A program made the translations under genes and the position numbers. 15,331 nt of DNA, taken from positions 1 to 15,331 of the forward strand of contig JAEUKU010000268.1 of assembly GCA_016794075.1 (NCBI GenBank). The letters run 5' to 3'. A model generated the notes under the pieces. It saw only the letters and a list, made by a program, of their open reading frames with translations. It ran no database searches and was not told the origin of the DNA. How positions within the stretch are numbered: position 1 is the first letter of the stretch; each line of letters begins with the position of its first letter. This document shows positions 6,733 to 13,714 of this stretch, piece by piece. Source of the DNA: Rhodospirillaceae bacterium. GTDB lineage: Bacteria; Pseudomonadota; Alphaproteobacteria; Dongiales; Dongiaceae.

Positions 6733-7530
6733 TCAGGCACCCGCCGCGGCGTAGCGCTTCTGGCCGGCGCGCCACAGCAGCGCAAACAACGAGACCAGGA
6801 TCGCCACCCACAGCATTTGCACGCCGAGCCCCCACCACATCTCCGGACCGGCGGCGCGGCCGATCATGACCCGAACCGGGAAATCGAGGACATAGGGGAA
6901 CGGCGTCCAGTAGAGCGCGTCGCGGATCGCCGCGGGAAACAGCTCCAGCGGCACCATGACGCCGCCCAGCATGATGTAGAGCTGATAGACGAAGGTGTCG
7001 TAGCCGAGCGCGTTGTCGGCCCAGAAGGCGATCATCCCCACCACCAGGTGGACGGTGAAATTGATGATCCAGGCCAAGGCGAGCGCCACCAGGAACAGCG
7101 GCAGGTTGCGCAGCAGGTCCACGGTCCAGGCATCCGCCAGGGTGAGCCCCAGCAGCACGATCGGCAGCACGATCGGCAGCCGGCACAGCATCTCGCCCCA
7201 ATGCTCCGAGGCATAGCGCCAGACCGGATGCAGCGGTTGCAGCAGATAGGGCGACAGCTCGCCCTGCTTCACGCCGCGATCCATCAGATAGATGACCCAG
7301 GTCGGCGTCGATTGCCGGCACAGGAACATGAACAGGAAATACTGCGAGAAGGTAAGTGTGTCATAGCCGCCAATGGCGCCGCCTTGCGCCAGTTGCAGCC
7401 AGATCAGCAGCATGATCAGCGGCACGCTGCCGTTGATCATCCACAACACCGACTGCGCCCGGTACTGCAGCGACAGGCTGTAGTTCAGCACCAGCAGGGC
7501 CTTGAGCGCGCGCAGGCTGGGCAGAGTCAT
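6733..7530 (-). CDS. ABC-2 type exporter permease, first subunit
   Basis: The 265-residue integral membrane protein has about six hydrophobic segments: near residues 27-47, 62-73, 115-132, 140-167, 183-200 and 230-253. Its first cytoplasmic loop contains DRGVKQGELSPYLLQPLHPVW, the same R/K-x-G-E-L...L-x-P pattern as the second permease, so the pair appears to be homologous and probably arose by an old duplication. The ATG overlaps the ATPase stop by four bases (ATGA), and its stop is two bases before the next permease start. This indicates translational coupling of the three subunits, as expected for a fixed-ratio membrane complex. Like its partner, it belongs to the substrate-undefined ABC-2 exporters. 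Confidence 0.87.
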   Translation of the reverse strand: MTLPSLRALKALLVLNYSLSLQYRAQSVLWMINGSVPLIMLLIWLQLAQGGAIGGYDTLTFSQYFLFMFLCRQSTPTWVIYLMDRGVKQGELSPYLLQPLHPVWRYASEHWGEMLCRLPIVLPIVLLGLTLADAWTVDLLRNLPLFLVALALAWIINFTVHLVVGMIAFWADNALGYDTFVYQLYIMLGGVMVPLELFPAAIRDALYWTPFPYVLDFPVRVMIGRAAGPEMWWGLGVQMLWVAILVSLFALLWRAGQKRYAAAGA

Positions 7531-8534
7531 GACGCCGCCTGCGCCGCCTGCGGAGCGGACGGGCGCTGGAACAGGGCGCCCAGCACCTCCTCGATCGGCA
7601 TGTCCTCGATGGCGATATCGGCCACCGCGATCTCGTTGAGGATGCGCGCCGCGATTTCCGCCACGTTGCCGCGCGGCGCCAGCAACTCCGCCGTGAGCCC
7701 GTCAAGATTGCGCACCGGCGCAAACTGCGCCAGCCGCTCGCGCGCCACGGCGGCTTCCAGCTGCAGCCGCAGCACCTTGTTCGGCGCCCGCGCCGCCACC
7801 AGGGCGCTGAGATCGCCATCGAACACCAGGCGGCCGCCGTCGATCACCAGCACCCGCTCGGCCAGCGCCTCGACGTCGGCCATGTAGTGCGAGGTGAGAA
7901 TGATGCTGGCGCCGGTACGCTTGTTGTAGTCGGCGACGAAGCGGCGCACCGCCTGCTGCATGTTGACGTCGAGCCCAATGGTCGGCTCGTCGAGGAACAG
8001 GATCTTCGGCGCGTGCAGCAAGGCCGCCGCCAGCTCGCATTTCATCCGCTCGCCCAGCGAGAGCTTGCGCACCGGCTTGTTCAGCACGGGCTGCAGCTCC
8101 AGCATCTCGGTGAGCTCGCCGAGGCGGCTGCGGTAATCGCCGTCGGCGACGTCGTAGATCGCCTGGTTGACCAGGAAGGAATCCGCCGGCGTCAGGTCCC
8201 AGGACAATTGCTGCTTCTGGCCCATGACCATGGTGATGGACTTGAGGAACGCGGATTTGCGCTCCTGCGGGGTGAAACCGAGGACGTCGACCTTGCCCGA
8301 CGTCGGGTATAGCAGGCCGGACAAGACCTTTAGGGTCGTCGTCTTGCCGGCGCCGTTGGGGCCGAGGAAGCCGACGATCTCGCCGGGCGCGATGTCGAAG
8401 CTCACATCCCTGACCGCCGGCACGATCTGGAACTTGCGGCGGAAGAACGAACGAAACGATCCCGCGAGCCCGGGTTCCTTCTGGTGGACCTCGTAGTCCT
8501 TGCAGAGCTTCTCGACGTGGATGATCGGCGACAT
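7527..8534 (-). CDS. ABC exporter ATP-binding subunit
   Basis: The 335-residue protein is the nucleotide-binding subunit of the adjoining exporter. Motifs in order: Walker A GPNGAGKT (residues 58-65), Q-loop GQKQQLSWDL (Q106), signature LSLGERMK (158-165, in place of LSGGQ; this variant recurs in this ATPase group), Walker B ILFLDEPTIGLD (D182, E183) and H-loop TSH (H216). About 80 C-terminal residues follow the core domain and end in an EEVLGALF helix, as seen in ABC-2 drug-exporter ATPases. A basic stretch SFRSFFRRKFQ (26-36) precedes the core sheet. I chose the ATG at 8534 (MSPIIHVEKL) because conserved sequence begins there; a longer frame to 8615 has no family character. Its Shine-Dalgarno is weak. 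Promoters for this operon must lie in 8535-8684, shared with the divergent RidA gene. Confidence 0.9.
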   Translation of the reverse strand: MSPIIHVEKLCKDYEVHQKEPGLAGSFRSFFRRKFQIVPAVRDVSFDIAPGEIVGFLGPNGAGKTTTLKVLSGLLYPTSGKVDVLGFTPQERKSAFLKSITMVMGQKQQLSWDLTPADSFLVNQAIYDVADGDYRSRLGELTEMLELQPVLNKPVRKLSLGERMKCELAAALLHAPKILFLDEPTIGLDVNMQQAVRRFVADYNKRTGASIILTSHYMADVEALAERVLVIDGGRLVFDGDLSALVAARAPNKVLRLQLEAAVARERLAQFAPVRNLDGLTAELLAPRGNVAEIAARILNEIAVADIAIEDMPIEEVLGALFQRPSAPQAAQAAS

Positions 8535-8615
8535 GGTTCGATCGCGAGGCGATAGGATTGAAAGCAGGGCCGCCACAGGACCAGCAAAAGCAGCGGAATT
8601 CAAGCGGCGCGGCAA

Positions 8616-8643
8616 TTGTGCCGCGCGCGCGGATCGCTATGAT
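8616..8643 (+). promoter_or_regulatory. Predicted promoter of the RidA-family gene
   Basis: TTGTGC (8616-8621) and TATGAT (8638-8643) are separated by 16 bases. The -10 hexamer matches the sigma-70 consensus at five of six positions, the -35 at three. Transcription would begin about 35-40 bases before the ATG at 8685. It lies in the 150-base divergent gap with the exporter operon. Confidence 0.45.
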
Positions 8644-8684
8644 GCCGCCGCCATTCGGGATCTATCCATCGCAAGGAGTTTTCC

Positions 8685-9038
8685 ATGACCATTCGACGTT
8701 TCGGCGACGCCACCGTGATCGCGGACATGGTAGTGCATAACGGAATCGCCTATCTCGCCGGCCACGTCGCCGAGGAGCCGGTCTCGCCCTCGGTCTATGA
8801 GCAGACCAAGAACATCCTGAAGCAGATCGACGAGACCCTGGCCCAGGCCAAGACCGACAAGACCCGGATGCTGAAGGTCAATATCTGGCTCTCCGACATC
8901 TCCACCTTCGCCGAGATGAATCGCGCTTGGAAGGAATGGGTGCCGGCCGGCCAGGCCCCCGCCCGCGCCACCGTCGAAGCCAAGCTCGCCGACCCGAAAT
9001 GGAAGGTCGAGATCATGGTCACGGCCGCCTGCGACTGA
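8685..9038 (+). CDS. RidA-family protein, YoaB-like
   Basis: The 117-residue protein belongs to the RidA/YjgF/YER057c/UK114 family of trimeric proteins, several of which hydrolyse reactive enamine/imine intermediates. It resembles the E. coli YoaB branch rather than RidA itself: VVHNGIAYLAGHVAE, EQTKNILKQIDETLAQ, NIWLSDISTFAEMNRAWKEWV, and the C-terminal APARATVEAKLADPKWKVEI all have counterparts in YoaB as I recall it. The arginine that contacts the substrate carboxylate in RidA is kept (R94 in PARATVE). No signal peptide is present. AAGGAG (8673-8678) lies six bases before the ATG, an excellent ribosome-binding site. The gene appears monocistronic, bounded by its own promoter and a strong hairpin. 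Deaminase activity of this branch is less certain than for RidA proper. Confidence 0.92.
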   Translation: MTIRRFGDATVIADMVVHNGIAYLAGHVAEEPVSPSVYEQTKNILKQIDETLAQAKTDKTRMLKVNIWLSDISTFAEMNRAWKEWVPAGQAPARATVEAKLADPKWKVEIMVTAACD

Positions 9039-9059
9039 ATCCGGGCGGCAACGGGCGTG

Positions 9060-9082
9060 CGGAGGGGTCGGATACCCCTCCG
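9060..9082 (+). terminator. GC-rich hairpin after the RidA-family gene
   Basis: A perfect 8-bp stem CGGAGGGG (9060-9067) / CCCCTCCG (9075-9082) with loop TCGGATA lies 21 bases after the stop codon. There is no following T-run, but the position between the RidA-family stop and the lexA promoter fits a transcription terminator. Confidence 0.55.
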
Positions 9083-9093
9083 GCACAACCGGC

Positions 9094-9122
9094 TTGACGA
9101 TCGACTGGAACTAAAATAGAAC
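9094..9122 (+). promoter_or_regulatory. Predicted lexA promoter
   Basis: TTGACG (9094-9099) and TAGAAC (9117-9122) are separated by 17 bases; they match the sigma-70 consensus at five and four of six positions. The -10 element overlaps the SOS box, so bound LexA would block RNA polymerase. The untranslated leader would be about 75 bases. Confidence 0.6.
9108..9122. promoter_or_regulatory. LexA-binding SOS box
   Basis: GAAC (9108-9111), seven bases TAAAATA, then GAAC (9119-9122). Read on the - strand this is GTTC-N7-GTTC, the direct-repeat LexA box established for Alphaproteobacteria. The match is exact and the site lies 83 bases before the lexA start codon, over the predicted -10, which indicates autorepression that is relieved on DNA damage. 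Confidence 0.88.
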
Positions 9123-9204
9123 ATCCTGTGTTTGTGATTTGTTCCAGCGCTAGTCCTGGTGCGCCGATGAACGGTGGCGCGGGCGGCGCCAAACGGGGAT
9201 GTCC

Positions 9205-9924
9205 ATGCTGACGCGCAAGCAACGGGAATTGCTGAAATTCATCCAGGAACGCCTGGGGGAAAGCGGCATCTCACCCTCCTTCGACGAGATGAAGGAGGCG
9301 CTCGGCCTCAAGTCCAAGTCGGGCGTCCATCGCCTGATCACCGGCCTGGAGGAGCGCGGCTTCATCCGCCGCCTGCCGCACCGGGCCCGGGCCCTGGATG
9401 TGGTGCGGTTGCCGGAGGACCAGACGACAAAGGCCGCGCCAGCCCCGCGCGCCGGCGAGGACCGCCGCGCCGCGCTCAACGTCATCCGCGGCGATTTCAC
9501 CCCCTCTTTGCCCGGCGCCGTCGTGGCCGCTCAGGCCAGCAGTGCGCTGCAGCTGCCGCTCTACGGCAAGATCGCGGCCGGCACGCCGATCGAAGCCCTG
9601 CGCGACAATTCCAATTCCATCGACGTGCCGGCGACGCTGGTGGGCCGCGGCGAGCATTACGCCCTCACCGTCGAGGGCGATTCCATGGTCGATGCCGGCA
9701 TCCAGGATGGCGACACCGTGGTCATCGAGCGGTGCGAAAGCGCTGAGAATGGCACCATCGTTGTGGCGCTGATCGACAACAACGAAGTCACCTTGAAGCG
9801 CCTGCGCCGCAAGGGTGATTCCATCGCCCTCGAGCCGGCAAACCAGGCGCACAAGACCCGCATCTTCGGCCCCGACCGGGTGCGCATCCAGGGTCGCCTG
9901 GTCGGCTTGATGCGACGCTACTGA
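9205..9924 (+). CDS. lexA: LexA repressor, SOS regulator
   Basis: LexA represses DNA-damage genes and cleaves itself when RecA filaments form. The 239-residue protein has an N-terminal winged helix (MLTRKQRELLKFIQ start, recognition region about residues 24-50) and a C-terminal S24 peptidase domain. The Ala-Gly cleavage site is A125-G126 in LYGKIAAGTP; the catalytic serine is S160 in EGDSMVDAG, and the lysine K198 in NEVTLKRL. The 34-residue spacing from cleavage glycine to serine equals that of E. coli. The linker (about 66-110) is longer than in E. coli LexA (about 202 residues total), as usual for alphaproteobacteria. I chose ATG 9205 because CGGGG (9194-9198) is six bases upstream; the in-frame ATG at 9199 directly abuts it. 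Its stop overlaps the 3' end of the opposed comEC by seven bases. Confidence 0.97.
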   Translation: MLTRKQRELLKFIQERLGESGISPSFDEMKEALGLKSKSGVHRLITGLEERGFIRRLPHRARALDVVRLPEDQTTKAAPAPRAGEDRRAALNVIRGDFTPSLPGAVVAAQASSALQLPLYGKIAAGTPIEALRDNSNSIDVPATLVGRGEHYALTVEGDSMVDAGIQDGDTVVIERCESAENGTIVVALIDNNEVTLKRLRRKGDSIALEPANQAHKTRIFGPDRVRIQGRLVGLMRRY

Positions 9925-12086
9925 GCGCCGGCCGGCGCTCCATCCCCAGAATCTGAAGACAGCGGCTCGGCCGCGGCCGTCGGCGCCCAGGGGCGTTGGC
10001 CGATGTGCTGGGCCGCGTCCTCGATGCGCAGGATGCCGCCATCCAGATAGATGGCATGGGCGCCGCGCGCGGCGAGGGTCGCTCTGCCGATGCTCGCCAC
10101 GGCGGGACACGCGGCCATATCCGCCTGCACCGCGACGAGGAGCGCGATGCCGCCGCAATCCTCCGCCGACGGTGCCACCTCGCCCAACAGCACGCGGACC
10201 CTGGCCCCTTCGCCATAGTCGCAGCCGCGCGGCCCACAGCGAAGCCATTCCTCGCTGCCGCTGAGGTCGGCGATATCATCGAAGCGGAGCTGGCCGTTGC
10301 GGCGCAGCCAGGTTTCGCGCACCAGCCTTTCGGCGCGCGGCGAGGTGAGCAGCAACTCGCCCGCCGGCGTACGGAAAGCCAGCAGCTTGCCGCTCGGCGA
10401 GATGAGAAGATCGGGACGCTCGACGATCCAGGCGGTCGACAGGCCAAATACCAAGGGCGCCACGCCGATCCAGCGCAGCCGCCCACGGGCGAGGCCGCGC
10501 CACAACAAGCCGGTCGCCGTCAGCGGCAAGGCGATGACGGCGAGCGCCGGCATCACGACCACCGCGCCGGGCCAATCCGCCACCCAATGTGCCACCGCCA
10601 GCAGGGCGTCGCAGCCCCACCCCATCGCGGCGAGCGGCCAGGCCTCCAGGCCGAAGGGCATCAGGATCAGCGTCAGCGCCGCGCAGGGCATGACCCAGAA
10701 CCCGGTCAGCGGCACCGCAATCGCATTGGCCACGACGCCGTAAACCGAGATCCGGTCGAAGTGGTAGAGCGCAAAAGGCAGCGTCGCGAGACCGGCAATG
10801 AAGCTGGTCGCCACCGTGCCGGCGAGCCAGACGAACAGCCAGCCAAGGGCATGGAAGATTTTGGCATCCCAGCTTGCCCCCTCGCCCCAGGATTGCCGGC
10901 GCCGGGCGAACCACGGCCCCAGGCGCTCGAACACCACGACCAGGGCGAAGACAGCGGCGAAGGACATCTGGAAACTCGCGCCCAACAGGCTCTCCGGCTG
11001 GAACAGCAACACGGCGAAGGCGGCCCAGGCGACCAGCTGCAGCGAGATCGGCGAGCGGTCGAGGATGATGGCGCAGAAGGCGAGCCCCGCCATGATCACC
11101 GAGCGTTGCGTCGGCGTGGTCCAGCCGGCCAGGCCCGCATAGAGCAGGGCGGCGAGGATCGCCACCGCCGCCGCCCATTTCTTCACCGGATAGCGCAGGG
11201 CGATCCTGGGCACAAAGGCCAGGCCGAACCGCAGGCCGAAGAAGAACAAGCCGGCGGCGAGGCCGATATGCAGCCCCGAGATCGACAGCAGATGCGCCAG
11301 TCCGGAATCGCGCATGGCATTGATGTCGGCGCTGCGCAGGGCCGTCTGGTCGCCTACGGTGAGCGCGATCGCCATGGCGCCGGCGGCCTCGGGCAACTGG
11401 GCGCGGATGCGTTGCGCAATGGCCGCGCGCATCCGCGAAATTGCGTCCGCGCCGGAGGACATCAGGCTCTGGAATCGCCCCGCTTCCGCCGGCTGCTTCA
11501 GGACCTTGAGGCGGCCGAAACCGAAACCGATCGCGCCGAGATCGTCGAAAAACGCCTGGCGCCGGAAATCGAAGGCGCCGGGCGCGGCCGGCCCCGCCGG
11601 CGGGTTCAGGCTGGCGACCCCGCCCACCTTCTGCCCGACGCGCAGTTCCGGCTGGCTGACGACGACGCGGATGCGGATGCGCTCCGGCGTCGCCGCGCGG
11701 GGCAGGTCCTTGATGTCGACGTCGCGCAAGGTGACGCGCTGGCCGGCCGGCAGCAATTCGATCTGCTCGACGATGCCGACATAGAGCGCCCGCTCGATCG
11801 GCGCCGGCAGCATGATTCCCGCCATCTGCGCGGTGCGCCATTGGGCCCCGGCGAAGCCGGCCGCCATGGCGCAGAGCAGGATTCCGGCGGCCCAGGCCGC
11901 ATCGTATCGGCGAAGCGTCAGGGTGGCCAGCAGGGCCGTCGCAAAGGCGGCGATCCCGACCGGCCAGGGCGGCTCCCGCCACAGGGCGAAGTAGATGGCG
12001 ATGCCGGCGCCGAAAGCGATGCTCAGCCATACCGGCCATGCCCGCCGCTGATCGGCGATGACCGCCTCAAGCCGGTCGAACCACAC
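9918..12086 (-). CDS. comEC: ComEC/Rec2-family DNA-uptake channel protein
   Basis: ComEC moves single-stranded transforming DNA across the inner membrane. With a GTG start the product has 722 residues: N-terminal membrane helices, a soluble DUF4131-like OB region (roughly residues 95-205), then the multi-helix competence domain with the signature LLSISGLHIGLAAG (about 266-279) and WTTPTQRSVIMAG, and a C-terminal soluble tail from about residue 560. The tail starts like the metallo-beta-lactamase-like domain (SPSGKLLAFRTPAGELLLTS), but I find no HxHxDH motif. The GTG at 12086 has a strong GGGGGAGGG Shine-Dalgarno six bases upstream; a TTG at 12146 would add 20 poorly structured residues and has no such site. 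The gene diverges from gltX and converges on lexA. Many alphaproteobacteria carry comEC without demonstrated competence. Confidence 0.9.
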   Translation of the reverse strand: MWFDRLEAVIADQRRAWPVWLSIAFGAGIAIYFALWREPPWPVGIAAFATALLATLTLRRYDAAWAAGILLCAMAAGFAGAQWRTAQMAGIMLPAPIERALYVGIVEQIELLPAGQRVTLRDVDIKDLPRAATPERIRIRVVVSQPELRVGQKVGGVASLNPPAGPAAPGAFDFRRQAFFDDLGAIGFGFGRLKVLKQPAEAGRFQSLMSSGADAISRMRAAIAQRIRAQLPEAAGAMAIALTVGDQTALRSADINAMRDSGLAHLLSISGLHIGLAAGLFFFGLRFGLAFVPRIALRYPVKKWAAAVAILAALLYAGLAGWTTPTQRSVIMAGLAFCAIILDRSPISLQLVAWAAFAVLLFQPESLLGASFQMSFAAVFALVVVFERLGPWFARRRQSWGEGASWDAKIFHALGWLFVWLAGTVATSFIAGLATLPFALYHFDRISVYGVVANAIAVPLTGFWVMPCAALTLILMPFGLEAWPLAAMGWGCDALLAVAHWVADWPGAVVVMPALAVIALPLTATGLLWRGLARGRLRWIGVAPLVFGLSTAWIVERPDLLISPSGKLLAFRTPAGELLLTSPRAERLVRETWLRRNGQLRFDDIADLSGSEEWLRCGPRGCDYGEGARVRVLLGEVAPSAEDCGGIALLVAVQADMAACPAVASIGRATLAARGAHAIYLDGGILRIEDAAQHIGQRPWAPTAAAEPLSSDSGDGAPAGAQ

Positions 12087-12210
12087 GCCCCGCCCTCCCC
12101 CACACGCTTTAGCTGTATCTGACCCGATCTTCCTATCGGTTGCCAAGGGCCTGATGGATGGCTAATTAAGCCCCCAATCCCGCCCGCATTTTCGATCGGA
12201 TCACCTGGTC

Positions 12211-13602
12211 ATGAGCATCGTCACGCGCTTCGCCCCCTCGCCCACCGGCTTCCTCCATATCGGCGGCGCCCGCACGGCCTTGTTCAACTGGCTCTATGCC
12301 CGCCACCATGGCGGCACCTACCGCCTGCGCATCGAGGATACCGACCGGCAACGCTCGACCAAGGAAGCCATCGACGCGATCGTCGAGGGGTTGAAATGGC
12401 TGGGCCTCGATTGGGACGGCGAGATCGTCTTCCAGTTCGCCCGCGCCCAGCGCCATGCCGAGGTCGCCCGCGAGCTGCTCGCCGCGGGCAAGGCCTATTA
12501 CTGCTATTGCTCGGCCGAGGAACTGGACCAGATGCGCGAGGCGGCGCGCGCCGCCGGCAAGCCGGTGCGCTATGACGGCCGCTGGCGCGACCGCGACCCG
12601 AAGGACGCGCCCGCCGGCGTCAAGCCGGTGATCCGGCTGAAAGCGCCGACAACCGGCGAGACCATCGTGCACGACAAGGTCCAGGGCGAGGTCAAGGTCG
12701 CCAACGACCAGCTGGACGACATGATCCTGCTGCGCAGCGACGGCACGCCGACCTACATGCACGCCGTTGTGGTCGACGACCACGACATGGGCATCACCCA
12801 GGTGATCCGCGGCGACGACCACCTGACCAACACCTTCCGCCAGCTGCAGATCTACCAGGCGGCCGGCTGGGAGGCGCCGAGCTTCGCCCATATCCCGCTG
12901 ATCCATGGGGCGGACGGCGCCAAGCTCTCGAAGCGCCACGGCGCGCTCGGCGTCGAGGCCTATCGCGAGATGGGCTATCTGCCCGAGGCGCTGCGCAACT
13001 ACCTGCTGCGCCTCGGCTGGGGTCATGGCGACGATGAGATCATCTCGACCGAGCAGGCGATCCAGTGGTTCGACCTCGACGCCGTCGGCCGCGCGCCGTC
13101 GCGCTTCGACTTCGCCAAGCTCGACAACCTGAACGGCCACTACATCCGCGAAACGGACGACGCGCGGCTGGCGCGCGAGGTGGCGGAGCGGCTGGGCAGG
13201 GCCGGCGATGCCACCCTGCTGGCGCGGCTGCAGGCCGGCATGCCCGGCCTCAAGGCGCGCGCGAAGACGCTGAAGGAACTGGCCGAGAATGCGAAGTTCT
13301 ATGCCGCGGCGCGGCCGCTCACCCTGGATGACAAGGCGCGCGGCCAGATGACGCCCGAGGCGCGCGGCGTGCTCACCGCCTTGCGCGCCGCGCTGGCCGG
13401 CGCTGCCAATTGGGTGGCGGCCGATCTGGAGGCGTTGGCGCGCGGTTTCGCGGAGGCGAAGGCGGTGAAGCTGGGACAGGTTGCCCAGCCGCTCCGCGCC
13501 GCGCTCACCGGCGCCACCACCTCGCCGCCGATTTTCGAGGTTATGCAGGTGCTTGGCCGTGACGAGACACTTGGCCGCATCGACGATTGCCTGACGGCCT
13601 GA
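12211..13602 (+). CDS. gltX: Glutamyl-tRNA synthetase
   Basis: GltX charges tRNA(Glu) with glutamate in the cytoplasm; its product also feeds tetrapyrrole synthesis in alphaproteobacteria only indirectly, if at all. The 463-residue protein is a class I synthetase: RFAPSPTGFLHIGGARTALF contains the HIGH-type motif (HIGG, residues 16-19), RIEDTDRQRS follows, and the KMSKS-type loop is KLSKR (238-242). The alpha-helical anticodon-binding domain follows from about residue 320. Length is normal for a bacterial GluRS. No strong Shine-Dalgarno precedes the ATG at 12211 (a GGAT lies 10 bases upstream), but family homology starts right there (MSIVTRFAPSP). It diverges from comEC across a 124-base gap and precedes gltA. 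Alphaproteobacteria often have two gltX copies with different tRNA preferences; sequence alone does not say which one this is. Confidence 0.96.
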   Translation: MSIVTRFAPSPTGFLHIGGARTALFNWLYARHHGGTYRLRIEDTDRQRSTKEAIDAIVEGLKWLGLDWDGEIVFQFARAQRHAEVARELLAAGKAYYCYCSAEELDQMREAARAAGKPVRYDGRWRDRDPKDAPAGVKPVIRLKAPTTGETIVHDKVQGEVKVANDQLDDMILLRSDGTPTYMHAVVVDDHDMGITQVIRGDDHLTNTFRQLQIYQAAGWEAPSFAHIPLIHGADGAKLSKRHGALGVEAYREMGYLPEALRNYLLRLGWGHGDDEIISTEQAIQWFDLDAVGRAPSRFDFAKLDNLNGHYIRETDDARLAREVAERLGRAGDATLLARLQAGMPGLKARAKTLKELAENAKFYAAARPLTLDDKARGQMTPEARGVLTALRAALAGAANWVAADLEALARGFAEAKAVKLGQVAQPLRAALTGATTSPPIFEVMQVLGRDETLGRIDDCLTA

Positions 13603-13714
13603 CCCGTCGAAGGTCTATGCTGCAGGGCAAAATAGGTCATCGCGCCTTAACATTTATGATGCTACCCTTCGATCGTTAACCTTCCCGTTTCGATCCAGCC
13701 AGGGAACATTCGAC

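Noticed and set aside
5828..7887. Long + strand open frames opposite the ABC permeases and ATPase
   Set aside because: The products are rich in Gln, His, Arg and Asp with no motifs; the - strand frames show membrane segments and all ABC motifs.
8622..8632. Alternating CG run upstream of the RidA-family gene as possible Z-DNA or operator
   Set aside because: Only about ten bases in a GC-rich genome, and it is the spacer of the predicted promoter.
9996..12122. A 708-residue open frame on the + strand opposite comEC
   Set aside because: It mirrors comEC codon by codon in GC-rich DNA, its product is low-complexity (Arg, Gln, Gly, His, Asp) without any recognisable domain, while the opposite strand encodes a coherent membrane protein.
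12087..12210. Candidate -35 elements (TTGCCA at 12140-12145 and its complement TTGGCA) in the comEC-gltX gap
   Set aside because: No -10 hexamer at acceptable spacing on either strand, so I do not call a promoter, although one must lie here or close by.
13607..13672. Inverted repeat TCGAAGG / CCTTCGA between gltX and gltA
   Set aside because: Seven bases separated by more than 50 is weak, and the alternative short GACC/GGTC hairpin after gltX is only 4 bp.
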